NCBI GenBank assembly: GCA_902778925.1
Contig: CACYZN010000026.1
Coordinates: 1-64,000 of the forward strand
Origin: an uncultured Bacteroidota bacterium
GTDB lineage: Bacteria; Bacteroidota; Bacteroidia; Bacteroidales; P3
Direction: 5' to 3'
Length of the DNA stretch: 64,000 bases
Positions 1 to 7,279 of the stretch are shown here, one piece after another. Position numbers and translations under genes: made by a program. The number at the start of each line of letters is the position of its first letter. The stretch's first letter is position 1. The notes beneath the pieces were generated by a model that was given only the letters and a program-made list of their open reading frames with translations, searched no databases and was not told where the DNA came from.

Positions 1-98
1 TCCTCACCACCGAGTGCGTCCTCTGCGACATCAAGGAACCCGAACCCCCGATGCCCGCCGGCAACCCCGGCATGGGCGGCATGGGCGGAATGTATTGA
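1..98 (+). CDS. groL: Chaperonin GroEL, C-terminal end (5' truncated by window)
   Basis: Only the last 31 codons are present; the reading frame begins at base 3. The peptide ends in the Gly-Met-rich tail GMGGMGGMY, characteristic of GroEL subunits, which projects into the chaperonin cavity and assists folding. The stop is TGA at 96-98. The rest of the gene lies upstream of the window. A hairpin at 161-188 probably terminates it. Confidence 0.9.
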   Translation, partial: LTTECVLCDIKEPEPPMPAGNPGMGGMGGMY

Positions 99-100
99 TT

Positions 101-136
101 TAGGAGTTAAGGAGACAGTAGTTAAGTAGTTAAGAC
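101..136 (+). repeat. Dispersed 'TAGTTAAG' repeat, copy 1
   Basis: Built from AGTAGTTAAG-like units around GTTAAGGAGACAGTAG. About 30 bases recur in inverted orientation at 22683-22721 downstream of fabG, so this is a dispersed intergenic repeat. Confidence 0.6.
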
Positions 137-160
137 AATACTGCTGATATCCACAATGCG

Positions 161-188
161 AAGGGAGCATCCGATTGGGTGCTCCCTT
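161..188. terminator. Bidirectional hairpin terminator between groEL and the DUF3990 cassette
   Basis: AAGGGAGCA (161-169) pairs perfectly with TGCTCCCTT (180-188) across a 10-nt loop. T-rich sequence follows on the plus strand. The position between convergent genes suggests that it ends both transcripts. Confidence 0.6.
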
Positions 189-228
189 TCTTTATGCCTT
201 CTTTGTGGGTTCTTTCTGGCTCCTTTAA

Positions 229-444
229 TCAGTTGGCACAAAACTCTTGGTAAAGTGCCACGGGCCCGAGGTGCCATTGCTTTGTGGATTCCTGTTCTAA
301 GCGTTTATAGACATCTGAGAGGTATATATCTTTCACGGCCTGAACAATGCTTTTGCCACTATCTTCGGCGAGCATTTCTGCCACTCGGCTGACTTTCGAT
401 GGCAATATCAAGTATAGGTTATCCTGTGTTATGTCGAGGTTCAT
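229..444 (-). CDS. Small protein, third gene of the DUF3791/DUF3990 cassette
   Basis: A 71-residue, probably soluble protein without signal peptide or membrane segment. It reads like a small helical protein (a PSKVSRVAEMLAEDSG stretch followed by a conserved-looking WHLGPVALYQEF end). Its ATG overlaps the stop of the DUF3990 gene (ATGA, 441-444), and a near-perfect Shine-Dalgarno AAAGGAGGTGA lies just upstream, so it is translated from the same message. Small proteins of this look recur, as I remember, beside DUF3990 genes, but I know no established function. A partner or antitoxin role is inference. Confidence 0.7.
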   Translation of the reverse strand: MNLDITQDNLYLILPSKVSRVAEMLAEDSGKSIVQAVKDIYLSDVYKRLEQESTKQWHLGPVALYQEFCAN

Positions 445-926
445 AACGTCACCTCCTTTGCTTCAACAAAAGTCAGTATTTGCAAGGCTGTCTCTGTATG
501 GAATAAATATTGGTCTACCAGCTTGTATGTCTTTAATTCTTTGATAAGATCTTGCTTGTTCAATAGACCTCCCTCATATAAGGCAAAGGCTGCATAAACG
601 CGGTCGTTAGCCACAGGGCCATATACAATATCATAATCGTGTACAAATCCTTTCTCCGTGCGATTGCGCATCACGAAGTCCACCCACTCTTCTGTCGGCG
701 ATTGGAAAAGCAGCTGTCGCAATTCTGTCGGCAAAGACTCCGGAATTTCGTAGACATTTACATAGCCCTTGTTCAGCTTCGCCTCGTCCATACGACGCTT
801 TACCCATGCCTCTGCCTGCTCATACGATGTGGTGGTATAGAAACCTGTGCCATAATCAAGTGTACGGTTTGCCTTGCGTATTTCGGGCTTCTGTATAATC
901 TCCAGACTTCCATGATACAGTTTCAT
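441..926 (-). CDS. DUF3990 family protein (ADP-ribosyltransferase-fold, putative toxin)
   Basis: 161 residues. The N-terminus MKLYHGSLEIIQKPEIR followed by LDYGTGFYTTTSYEQAEAW is the hallmark of DUF3990. The YHGS and G-FY-TT blocks resemble NAD-binding motifs of the ADP-ribosyltransferase fold, to which this family is assigned as I recall it. The substrate is unknown. The start codon overlaps the stop of the preceding DUF3791 gene by 4 bases (923-926) and has a strong AGGAGG site 5-6 bases upstream. The three-gene overlapping layout suggests one functional module, plausibly toxin-antitoxin-like or anti-phage. The region is less GC-rich than its neighbours, consistent with transfer. Confidence 0.75.
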   Translation of the reverse strand: MKLYHGSLEIIQKPEIRKANRTLDYGTGFYTTTSYEQAEAWVKRRMDEAKLNKGYVNVYEIPESLPTELRQLLFQSPTEEWVDFVMRNRTEKGFVHDYDIVYGPVANDRVYAAFALYEGGLLNKQDLIKELKTYKLVDQYLFHTETALQILTFVEAKEVTL

Positions 927-1147
927 GAGACCTCCTTTCTGCGCAATGCAATAAACTCGTCAATATCTTCCATCAGCCACTGGCGGCCCTGCGTGTGCAA
1001 CATTTCGTAGTGCTTTGCCAAATAGTCCAATACCCCATATTTACTCATCACATCCATTGCGTCACTGCCAGACAAATGTTTTTCGTTCTTGTACTGTTCG
1101 GTACAGAACGACAGGAAATAGGCTATATCTTGTTGTTTTTTACTCAT
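923..1147 (-). CDS. DUF3791 family small protein, first gene of the cassette
   Basis: 74 residues, mostly helical and acidic-basic mixed, matching the DUF3791 pattern (AYFLSFCTEQYK, a DVMSKYGVLDYL helix, then YEMLHTQGRQWLMEDIDEFI). It has no signal peptide. It is the first gene of the minus-strand cassette, with a TATCTTTG promoter element about 12 bases upstream and hence a very short leader. DUF3791 proteins habitually sit beside DUF3990. A role as antitoxin or specificity partner is inferred from this pairing only. Confidence 0.75.
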   Translation of the reverse strand: MSKKQQDIAYFLSFCTEQYKNEKHLSGSDAMDVMSKYGVLDYLAKHYEMLHTQGRQWLMEDIDEFIALRRKEVS

Positions 1148-1158
1148 ATTTCAATTTG

Positions 1159-1166
1159 CAAAGATA
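1159..1166 (-). promoter_or_regulatory. Bacteroidota -7 element for the DUF3791/DUF3990 cassette
   Basis: TATCTTTG on the minus strand, 12 bases before the DUF3791 ATG. It lies back to back with the plus-strand element at 1220. Confidence 0.65.
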
Positions 1167-1219
1167 CAACAAAATCTTGAAACGTAGAAAATATATTTTG
1201 TGATATAAGAAAAATGTCG

Positions 1220-1227
1220 TAATTTTG
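1220..1227 (+). promoter_or_regulatory. Bacteroidota -7 element in front of the structured RNA
   Basis: TAATTTTG, matching TAnnTTTG. The predicted transcript start near 1233 coincides with the beginning of the foldable region rather than with a coding sequence. Confidence 0.6.
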
Positions 1228-1230
1228 CAG

Positions 1231-1478
1231 TCGGTTTTGAGGGAGAAATCTCAAGGCCGAAAGTTAATGATTAGAAGCGTTATGCTTCCTTGTACTTGAG
1301 AACCTAGGAAATTTTCAAGCAGAGTAATCAAGGTTGTATTGCGGCTTCGCGTGTTCACGCGTGGGCTGTTTTACATTTGATTATTCGGGTTTTCCTAGGA
1401 CCTTCAAGTACGATGTGAGACATACAGGCCCACGCTTCTTTTGTATACCTGCCGCAGTAGGGTCTATTCGGCACAAAA
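1231..1478 (+). ncRNA. Rod-shaped structured RNA (6S-like candidate) or structured leader
   Basis: The region has no convincing ORF but folds extensively. GTACTTGA (1292-1299) pairs with TCAAGTAC (1404-1411); CCTAGGAAA (1303-1311) with TTTCCTAGG (1391-1399); GAGTAATCAA (1322-1331) with TTGATTATTC (1377-1386). A GC-rich apical hairpin occupies 1342-1368. Together these form one 120-nt rod interrupted by internal loops. Smaller hairpins precede it (TTGAG/CTCAA near 1237-1254, GAAGC/GCTTC at 1274-1287). A rod with internal bubbles behind its own promoter recalls 6S RNA, but I cannot match a family by sequence. It could instead be the leader of the gene at 1487. Confidence 0.5.
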
Positions 1479-1486
1479 TAGTGGCT

Positions 1487-1861
1487 ATGAGTGAAAATGA
1501 CATTTTATACGGCTTACTGAAAGTCAAAGAGCAGAATTCCAATGCAACGATAGGCATGGCATTAGAGCAATTAATGGGACTTGACGGTTTTCATTTCGAC
1601 AATTTGGGAGGCAACATTGTTACTGTCAATATCTCCGAGAATTGCAAATTCAACAAAGACGATGTGGCTGGAGTTATTGGGTTAGTTAGTAGTATGGTAA
1701 GGGAAGGAAAGTTATTGCTTGAAGAAATTGACGAAGATTTTGGGAAATATACAGAGTATGAACTATTGCGTTTGTCAACATTGGGATCTCTTGAACATGT
1801 ATTGGGTGCTGATAACGAAACATGGACACTATTATCAAGTAAATATTCAATCAATAATTAA
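1487..1861 (+). CDS. Unknown 124-residue protein
   Basis: I do not recognise this protein. Translation from the ATG at 1487 (MSENDILYGLL) gives a soluble acidic protein with no signal peptide. An upstream extension of the same frame to 1334 runs through the structured RNA and is unlikely to be coding. The composition is AT-rich compared with the genes after 3.9 kb. It lies 12 bases upstream of the LRR surface protein gene in the same direction, so the two may be cotranscribed. Confidence 0.55.
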   Translation: MSENDILYGLLKVKEQNSNATIGMALEQLMGLDGFHFDNLGGNIVTVNISENCKFNKDDVAGVIGLVSSMVREGKLLLEEIDEDFGKYTEYELLRLSTLGSLEHVLGADNETWTLLSSKYSINN

Positions 1862-1873
1862 ACCGTATTTAAT

Positions 1874-3496
1874 ATGAAAAAGAAACTTCTTTTAGTGTCC
1901 ACTTTGCTAATTACGTTAGTACACTCAGCATGGGCGTATGATTTCCAGAAAGACGGCTGGCTCTATGATATAATCAGCAATGCCAATCTTACCGTCCGCA
2001 TCGTTGGACGGGGTAGTACTCTATCTGGAGAAGTTGATATTCCGGCAAGCGTAACATATAACGGAATCACTTTTAATGTTACGGAAATTGGCAATTATGC
2101 TTGTTTTAGTCTAACTTATAATGGGTCTGGTTGGGCTTATGACATGTATCAAAACCGACTTTATAATGCAACTACAATAAACATTCCTAATACAATTACA
2201 ACCATCGGGGATAGCGCATTTGCTGCTGGGACTGGTTATGGTGGAATGGCTCTATTAACCCTCAATATTGCAGGATCTGTAACATCTATTGGATCACATG
2301 CCTTTGACGGATGCAGTAGCCTCACGAGCATTAACTTTAATTCGACTACTCCGCCGTCTATAGGAACTGGTGCATTTAATGGTGTTCCTCTCTATGCGTT
2401 TGTTTACACACCATGCGGAACATCATCAGCTTACTCCAACAATTCACAGTTGAATCAGTTTTCTCATTTCGTGGAAGAGGGTGTGTATGGAATAGTAACT
2501 CTGCAACAAACGACGGGTGGCACAATAGAAATGACCCAAGAACCGACCTGCACATTGCCTTCAATTATTACAGCAACACCTGCAACCTCATATTCATTCC
2601 CAGCATACGATTTTGTATCATGGAGCGACGGGGACACAAACAATCCGCGCTCACTGTATGTGACAAGCGATACCTTGATTAGCGCAATCTTCACGCCCCG
2701 TCAATTCTACAATATTGCGGAAGTATTTGATTCAACGCAAGGCTATGCCGTCGGCGATACGGCATACTTTGGCGATACGGCAATATTTACCGCTTATCCG
2801 TATCATGGGTACGTATTTTCTTTGTGGAAGGCGTATAATTCATCGACGCACCAATGGTTTACATTCTCGAATGAAAACCCATACTATAGGGTTATGGATT
2901 ATAGTTTGAGATTGAGAGCGGAATTCACTCCCGCACAATATACGGTAACAGTTCAATCTAATGGTGGCGGAACTGTGTACGTGGGAAGTAGCGGTAACAA
3001 TACAGGAAGTTTCAATTACCTTTCGTCGGCTTATGTTTATGCGACACCCAGCACTGGATACAGGTTTGTGATGTGGAGCGATAGCAGCGAGTTCGCAAGT
3101 CGATATATAACGGTTAGAGGCGACACAACACTGTCAGCAGTATTCGCATCCATTGAGAGCCTGCGCGACACGATTTATGTGCATGACACCACGGTTGTAT
3201 ATCACGCCGACACACTTTGGCTGCACGACACCATCATTATACATGACACTGTCTATATCACCCAAGAGGGCATTGACGGCGTGGATGTGATGAACGCAAA
3301 AGTATATTCAAGCCAAGGACAGATTTTGGTCGAAGGGGCTGACGGCAACACGGTGACATTCTTCGACATCAACGGACGAATGCTTGCCACCAAACGGGAC
3401 GACTATTCACCCTTGCGTTTTGACGTACCTGCCAGCGGCACCTATATGATAAAGATTGGCAAACACGCCGCAAGGAAGGTGGTGGTGATACGGTAG
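1874..3496 (+). CDS. BspA-like LRR surface protein with InlB-type repeats and T9SS sorting tail
   Basis: 540 residues. Residues 1-21 are a signal peptide (KKKLLLVSTLLITLVHSAWA). BspA-type LRRs follow (about 45-180; units such as NIPNTITTIGDSAF and VTSIGSHAFDGC), then a VYTPCGTSSAY block. Divergent InlB B-repeat-like units follow (about 205-420, each ending in a W-S-D...F motif). A low-complexity stalk of HDT-V-V repeats (430-470) leads to a C-terminal domain (YSSQGQILVEGADGNTV to KVVVIR) that fits a T9SS cargo sorting signal. It is likely exported and attached to the cell surface as an adhesin-like protein. Three paralogues sharing tail and stalk lie in this window (12062, 18228, 47416). GC content is markedly lower than in most neighbours. 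Confidence 0.8.
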   Translation: MKKKLLLVSTLLITLVHSAWAYDFQKDGWLYDIISNANLTVRIVGRGSTLSGEVDIPASVTYNGITFNVTEIGNYACFSLTYNGSGWAYDMYQNRLYNATTINIPNTITTIGDSAFAAGTGYGGMALLTLNIAGSVTSIGSHAFDGCSSLTSINFNSTTPPSIGTGAFNGVPLYAFVYTPCGTSSAYSNNSQLNQFSHFVEEGVYGIVTLQQTTGGTIEMTQEPTCTLPSIITATPATSYSFPAYDFVSWSDGDTNNPRSLYVTSDTLISAIFTPRQFYNIAEVFDSTQGYAVGDTAYFGDTAIFTAYPYHGYVFSLWKAYNSSTHQWFTFSNENPYYRVMDYSLRLRAEFTPAQYTVTVQSNGGGTVYVGSSGNNTGSFNYLSSAYVYATPSTGYRFVMWSDSSEFASRYITVRGDTTLSAVFASIESLRDTIYVHDTTVVYHADTLWLHDTIIIHDTVYITQEGIDGVDVMNAKVYSSQGQILVEGADGNTVTFFDINGRMLATKRDDYSPLRFDVPASGTYMIKIGKHAARKVVVIR

Positions 3497-3552
3497 CCAC
3501 CAAAAAACAAGCGCATGAAACTTTGAAATCATGCTCTTGTTTTCTGGAAATC

Positions 3553-3590
3553 ATGCTCATGATTCACCCATAATCATGAGCATTTTTTTG
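3553..3590 (+). terminator. Rho-independent terminator of the LRR gene
   Basis: ATGCTCATGATT (3553-3564) pairs perfectly over 12 bp with AATCATGAGCAT (3572-3583), loop CACCCAT, followed by a run of seven T. Confidence 0.85.
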
Positions 3591-3629
3591 TAAAGATACG
3601 CATGGATTCTGTAAGAAATGAATGAAACG

Positions 3630-3775
3630 TGATGCTGGGGTATATGCTGTGTATACGCATTGTATATGCAGGGGTATATGTTTTGTATATGCATTCTATA
3701 TCCATTCTATATCCGTTGTATATCCATTCTATATGGTAGGGCTATGGTGAGGATATGGTAAGGATATGGTGGGTA
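3630..3775. repeat. Tandem 11-nt TATATCCATTC-type repeat in the spacer before bcp
   Basis: From 3680 to 3735 the sequence runs as TATATGCATTC, TATATCCATTC, TATATCCGTTG, TATATCCATTC with exact 11-nt spacing. Flanking GGTATATG and GGATATGGT elements at 3630-3680 and 3735-3775 are degenerate relatives. No ORF or known element is evident. A possible -7 element TAACTTTG sits at 3776-3783 at the end of the array. Confidence 0.6.
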
Positions 3776-3842
3776 TAACTTTGCAAGGTGGAAAAATATG
3801 CGGTGTGGGCAGATTTATTTTCTTCATGTCGCGAAAAAGTCG

Positions 3843-3850
3843 TACTTTTG
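3843..3850 (+). promoter_or_regulatory. Bacteroidota -7 element of bcp
   Basis: TACTTTTG, with transcription predicted to start near 3857, giving a leader of about 80 bases that contains a long hairpin. Confidence 0.65.
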
Positions 3851-3864
3851 CAGTTGTTTAATCG

Positions 3865-3920
3865 CAATCAGAATAAAAAGAATAATCAGAATCTCTTTTC
3901 CATTCTTTTCATTCTGATTG
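3865..3920 (+). promoter_or_regulatory. Long hairpin in the bcp 5' leader
   Basis: CAATCAGAATAAAAAGAAT (3865-3883) is complementary to ATTCTTTTCATTCTGATTG (3902-3920) over 19 bp with one mismatch and an 18-nt loop. It ends 16 bases before the bcp start codon and is followed by A residues, not T, so it is not a plus-strand terminator. A role in mRNA stability or translation of the peroxidase is inference. Confidence 0.5.
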
Positions 3921-3936
3921 AAAAAAAAGAAAGAAT

Positions 3937-4383
3937 ATGCTACAGATTGGAACCAAGGCGCCGCAGTTCGAGGGCGCGGATGAAAATGGGAATAGTATAA
4001 AACTCAGTGACTTCAAGGGCAAGAAGCTGGTGCTCTACTTCTACCCCAAGGACAGCACGCCGGGCTGCACGGCCGAGGCCTGCGACCTGAGGGACAACTA
4101 CGAGCGCTTCCTCGCCCTCGGCTATGAGGTGGTGGGCGTCAGCCGCGACAGCGTCGCCAGCCACCAGCGCTTCCGCGAGAAGTACCAGCTGCCGTTCCAC
4201 CTTATCTCCGACCCCGACCACAAAATCCTCGAGGCCTACGAAGCCTGGGGCGAGAAGAAAAACTACGGCAAGGTCTCGATGGGAACCCTCCGCACCACCT
4301 ACGTCATCGACGAGCAGGGCACCATCGTCGACGCCATAGGCAAGGTGGACACCAAGAACCATACGGCGCAGATATTGGATTAG
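3937..4383 (+). CDS. bcp: Thiol peroxidase, Bcp/PrxQ-type peroxiredoxin
   Basis: 148 residues, close to the usual 150. It is a single peroxiredoxin domain that reduces hydroperoxides in the cytoplasm using thioredoxin. The peroxidatic Cys44 lies in the motif DSTPGCTAEACDLRD, and Cys49, five residues on, is the usual resolving cysteine of this subclass. A GVSRDS loop and the SMGTLRTTYVID segment with its conserved arginine complete the fold. A TAnnTTTG promoter and a leader hairpin precede the gene. The HEAT-repeat frame follows directly. Confidence 0.93.
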   Translation: MLQIGTKAPQFEGADENGNSIKLSDFKGKKLVLYFYPKDSTPGCTAEACDLRDNYERFLALGYEVVGVSRDSVASHQRFREKYQLPFHLISDPDHKILEAYEAWGEKKNYGKVSMGTLRTTYVIDEQGTIVDAIGKVDTKNHTAQILD

Positions 4384-5088
4384 TTGGTGGTTGTCGTTCC
4401 GCTGGGCACGAGTGTGCGCCGTGCAGGGTGCTATAATTGTGAACAATTGACAGAGAAAGCACTATACAGCAGTCTGGGTGCGCTGACCAGAAGTCGGGAG
4501 CGGTGGGAGGAAAACATCCCATACGTGGCGTCGTTGCTATGGTCGGATAGCGTGAAAATACAAGCCAAGGCGCTGTGGTTGCTGGGCGAGATGGGGTTGG
4601 CCTTTCCGGCAGCCATGGCGGACAACGTGCCTGCGATAGCCGATTTCCTCGACAGTGAGGAGCCGCTGCTGCGGGAGCGTGCGCTGAATTCCATAGGCAG
4701 GGTAGGGCGTGGGCGATACCAATCGGTAGAGCCGTATTGGCAGAGCCTGTTCCGGTTTGCCGGCGACGGGACGGCAGCCGTCAGGCTGGCGTTCGTATGG
4801 GCGTCGGAGAATATAGCCACCAACATGCCCGATGTTTACGGAGACCACATGTCGATATACGCGGAACTGCTGCACGACGGCGACGACCGTGTAAGGATGG
4901 AGGCGCCCGAGATGTTCCGTGTGGTTGGTACGCGACGGCCGGAATATATAGAGCCCTATCTTGGGCTGCTACACGAAGCGGCCGAGAACGACAGCAACCA
5001 GGTGGTCCGGATCCACTGCCTGGGCGCTATTCGTCTTTATAGCCGGCAGCAATGCGGGCGCGCTTGCGCTCGATCTCGTCGAGGATAA
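4384..5088 (+). CDS. HEAT-repeat protein, start uncertain
   Basis: The open frame encodes up to 234 residues of alpha-helical repeats (IPYVASLLWSDSVKIQAKAL, AIADFLDSEEPLLRERALNS, AVRLAFVWASENIA, DRVRMEAPEMFRVV), typical of HEAT/PBS-lyase-like scaffolds that bind proteins or nucleic acids. There is no in-frame ATG in a suitable place. The frame opens right after the bcp stop with TTG (4384), GTG (4387, 4414) or TTG (4447, giving TEKALYSSLGAL). The last 62 bases overlap the 3' end of convergent typA, and the final 18 residues there look like read-on sequence. It may be real with an unusual start, or a decaying fragment. Confidence 0.5.
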   Translation: MVVVVPLGTSVRRAGCYNCEQLTEKALYSSLGALTRSRERWEENIPYVASLLWSDSVKIQAKALWLLGEMGLAFPAAMADNVPAIADFLDSEEPLLRERALNSIGRVGRGRYQSVEPYWQSLFRFAGDGTAAVRLAFVWASENIATNMPDVYGDHMSIYAELLHDGDDRVRMEAPEMFRVVGTRRPEYIEPYLGLLHEAAENDSNQVVRIHCLGAIRLYSRQQCGRACARSRRG

Positions 5089-6862
5089 TCTTGCGTATAC
5101 GGAGGTTGGTGGGAGTAATCTCGAGGTACTCGTCCTCGCGGATATACTCCATGGCCTCCTCGAGGCTCATCTTGATGGCCGGACTGGTGGTCGACTTGTC
5201 GTCGGCGCTTTTGGAGCGCATGTTGGTGAGGTTCTTGGCCGTTACCACGTTGATGACGATGTCGTTGCCCGGCCGCAGGCTTTCGCCGATGACCTCGCCG
5301 GCGTAGACGTGGTCGCCCGGCTCGATGAAGAAGGGGCCGCGGTCCTGGAGCTTGCTGATACTGTAGGCCGTAGCCTCGCCGGTCTCCTTGGCTATGAGGG
5401 CGCCGTACTTGTGGTCGTCCATGTCGCCCTTCCACGGCTGGAACTCGAGGAAGCGGTGGGCGATGATAGCCTCGCCGTTGGTGGCGGTGAGGAGCGTGTT
5501 GCGCAGGCCTATGATGCCGCGCGAGGGGATGGTGAAGTCGAGCTGCACGCGGTCGCCCTTGGTGTCGATGGTGCCCACCTCGCCCTTGCGGCGTGTGACG
5601 ACGTCGATGACCTTCGACGAGAACTCCTCGGGCACCAGCACGGTGAGCTGCTCGACGGGCTCGCACTTCTGTCCGTCTATCTCTTTGATTATCACTTTGG
5701 GTTGGCCCACCTGCAGTTCGTAGCCCTCGCGGCGCATGGTCTCGATGAGGACGCTGAGGTGCATGATGCCGCGGCCGTAGACCAGCAGTTGGTCGGGCGA
5801 GCCGGTCTCCTCGATGCGCATGGCCAGGTTCTTCTCCAGCTCGGCATAGAGGCGGTCGCGCAGATGGCGGCTGGTGACGTACTTGCCCTCCTTGCCGAAA
5901 AATGGCGATGTGTTGATAGTGAAGAGCATAGACATGGTGGGTTCGTCGACCTTGATGGGGGGCAGAGCCTCGGGGGCGTCGGCATCGCAGATGGTGTCGC
6001 CGATTTCGAAAGCCACGTTCTTGTCGAGGTCGAGCAGCACGGCGCATATCTCGCCGGCCTCCACTTCGTTCTTGGTGCGCTCCTTGCCGAGGCCTTCGAA
6101 AGTGTAGAGCTCCTTGATCTTGGTCTTAACCATCGTGCCGTCGCGCTTGGCGAGGGTGATGGCCTGGCCTGCCTGCAGGGTGCCGCGGTGCAGACGTCCC
6201 ACGGCGATGCGGCCGAGGTAGCTGCTATAGTCGAGCGAGCTGATCATCATCTGGGTGTTGCCCTCGGGTACGATAGGCGCGGGTATATGCTCGATAATTA
6301 GGTCCATAAGGTAGCTTATGTCCTCGGTGGGGGTGTTCCAGTCTTCGCCCATCCAGCCCTGCTTGGCGCTGCCGTAGGCGGTGGGGAACTCCAGCTGGTC
6401 GTTGTTGGCGCCGAGGTTGAACATGAGGTCGAACACAGCCTCCTGCGTGGCCTCGGGGTCGCAGTTGGGTTTGTCGACCTTGTTGACCACCACGATAGGC
6501 TTCAGTCCCAGCTCGATGGCCTTCTGCAGCACGAAGCGTGTCTGGGGCATCGGACCCTCGAAGGCGTCGACCACCAGCAGGACGCCGTCGGCCATGTTGA
6601 GCACGCGCTCCACCTCGCCGCCGAAATCGCTGTGGCCCGGAGTATCGATAATGTTGATTTTGTAGCCTTTGTAGCGGACGCTGACATTCTTGCTGAGGAT
6701 GGTGATGCCGCGTTCGCGTTCGAGGTCGTTGTTGTCGAGAATCAGCTCGCCGGTCTCCTGGTTGTCGCGGAAGAGCTTGGCCTGATGAAGCATGCGGTCG
6801 ACCAAGGTGGTCTTGCCGTGGTCGACGTGGGCTATGATTGCGATATTTCTTATATTTTGCAT
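5027..6862 (-). CDS. typA: Translational GTPase TypA/BipA
   Basis: 611 residues from the ATG at 6862 ([19 protein letters not shown]); the open frame extends upstream but without homology. GTPase motifs are G1 AHVDHGKTT (11-19), [21 protein letters not shown] and NKVDKP, followed by EF-G-like domains II, III and V and the BipA-specific C-terminal domain. It binds ribosomes and aids 50S assembly and stress adaptation. A TATTTTTG promoter lies about 105 bases upstream. The 3' end overlaps the HEAT-repeat frame on the other strand. Confidence 0.95.
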   Translation of the reverse strand: MQNIRNIAIIAHVDHGKTTLVDRMLHQAKLFRDNQETGELILDNNDLERERGITILSKNVSVRYKGYKINIIDTPGHSDFGGEVERVLNMADGVLLVVDAFEGPMPQTRFVLQKAIELGLKPIVVVNKVDKPNCDPEATQEAVFDLMFNLGANNDQLEFPTAYGSAKQGWMGEDWNTPTEDISYLMDLIIEHIPAPIVPEGNTQMMISSLDYSSYLGRIAVGRLHRGTLQAGQAITLAKRDGTMVKTKIKELYTFEGLGKERTKNEVEAGEICAVLLDLDKNVAFEIGDTICDADAPEALPPIKVDEPTMSMLFTINTSPFFGKEGKYVTSRHLRDRLYAELEKNLAMRIEETGSPDQLLVYGRGIMHLSVLIETMRREGYELQVGQPKVIIKEIDGQKCEPVEQLTVLVPEEFSSKVIDVVTRRKGEVGTIDTKGDRVQLDFTIPSRGIIGLRNTLLTATNGEAIIAHRFLEFQPWKGDMDDHKYGALIAKETGEATAYSISKLQDRGPFFIEPGDHVYAGEVIGESLRPGNDIVINVVTAKNLTNMRSKSADDKSTTSPAIKMSLEEAMEYIREDEYLEITPTNLRIRKIILDEIERKRARIAAGYKDE

Positions 6863-6966
6863 CGTTGGGATGTTTGATTTCTCCTGATTGTCGTTACGTC
6901 CGACATTGGTGCAACGGCGTCGAAATGTGAGTCTTGCACGGATGGCTGCGTAACTATACGGTCTGC

Positions 6967-6974
6967 AAAAATAC
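6967..6974 (-). promoter_or_regulatory. Bacteroidota -7 element of typA
   Basis: TATTTTTG on the minus strand, giving a leader of about 100 bases before the typA ATG. Confidence 0.6.
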
Positions 6975-7091
6975 ACAAAAATCCGGAATTGTGCGCACAC
7001 GAATGTAAAAATATAGCACAAAAATGCGCGAGCGGTCCTGCCTTTCGTGGGATAGGGTAGTGGTCCTGTAGGCCTCCGGTAGCCTTCCGGT

Positions 7092-7186
7092 CCGGTCGTT
7101 CTTATGTCGTTCTTATGTATTTCTTATGTTGTATTTATGTTTAAAACATAAGAAATACATAAGAAGTACATAAGAAATACATAAGG
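7092..7186. repeat. Long palindromic repeat built from 11-nt units, copy 1
   Basis: Left arm: CCGGTCGTTCTTATGT followed by TTCTTATG units. Centre: ATGTTTAAAACATAA. Right arm: ATAAGAAATAC units, ending in CATAAGG. It is the first of six related intergenic palindromes (others at 14754, 33876, 40049, 44856, 53491). Confidence 0.8.
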
Positions 7187-7279
7187 CGAAATTTGGTCGC
7201 TGAGCGACTTTCTCCATCAAATAGGAGTCCGGTATAGGTCGGGGTGGAGAACGTGCATTAGGAAGGAAAACGCACTGTG

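Noticed and set aside
1334-1486. N-terminal extension of the 1487 gene
   Set aside because: The extension overlaps the stems of the structured RNA, has Cys/Arg-rich low-likelihood protein sequence and lacks a ribosome site.
4961-6301. 446-codon plus-strand frame antisense to typA
   Set aside because: It is a shadow of a GC-rich gene with strong codon bias; the minus-strand frame has full TypA homology.
6120-6700. Possible rRNA or other stable RNA in GC-rich stretches
   Set aside because: No conserved rRNA blocks are present; the region is typA coding sequence.
7084-7186. Possible CRISPR array from repeated ATAAGAAATAC units
   Set aside because: Units are 11 nt, contiguous and palindromic, with no spacers; no cas genes are present.
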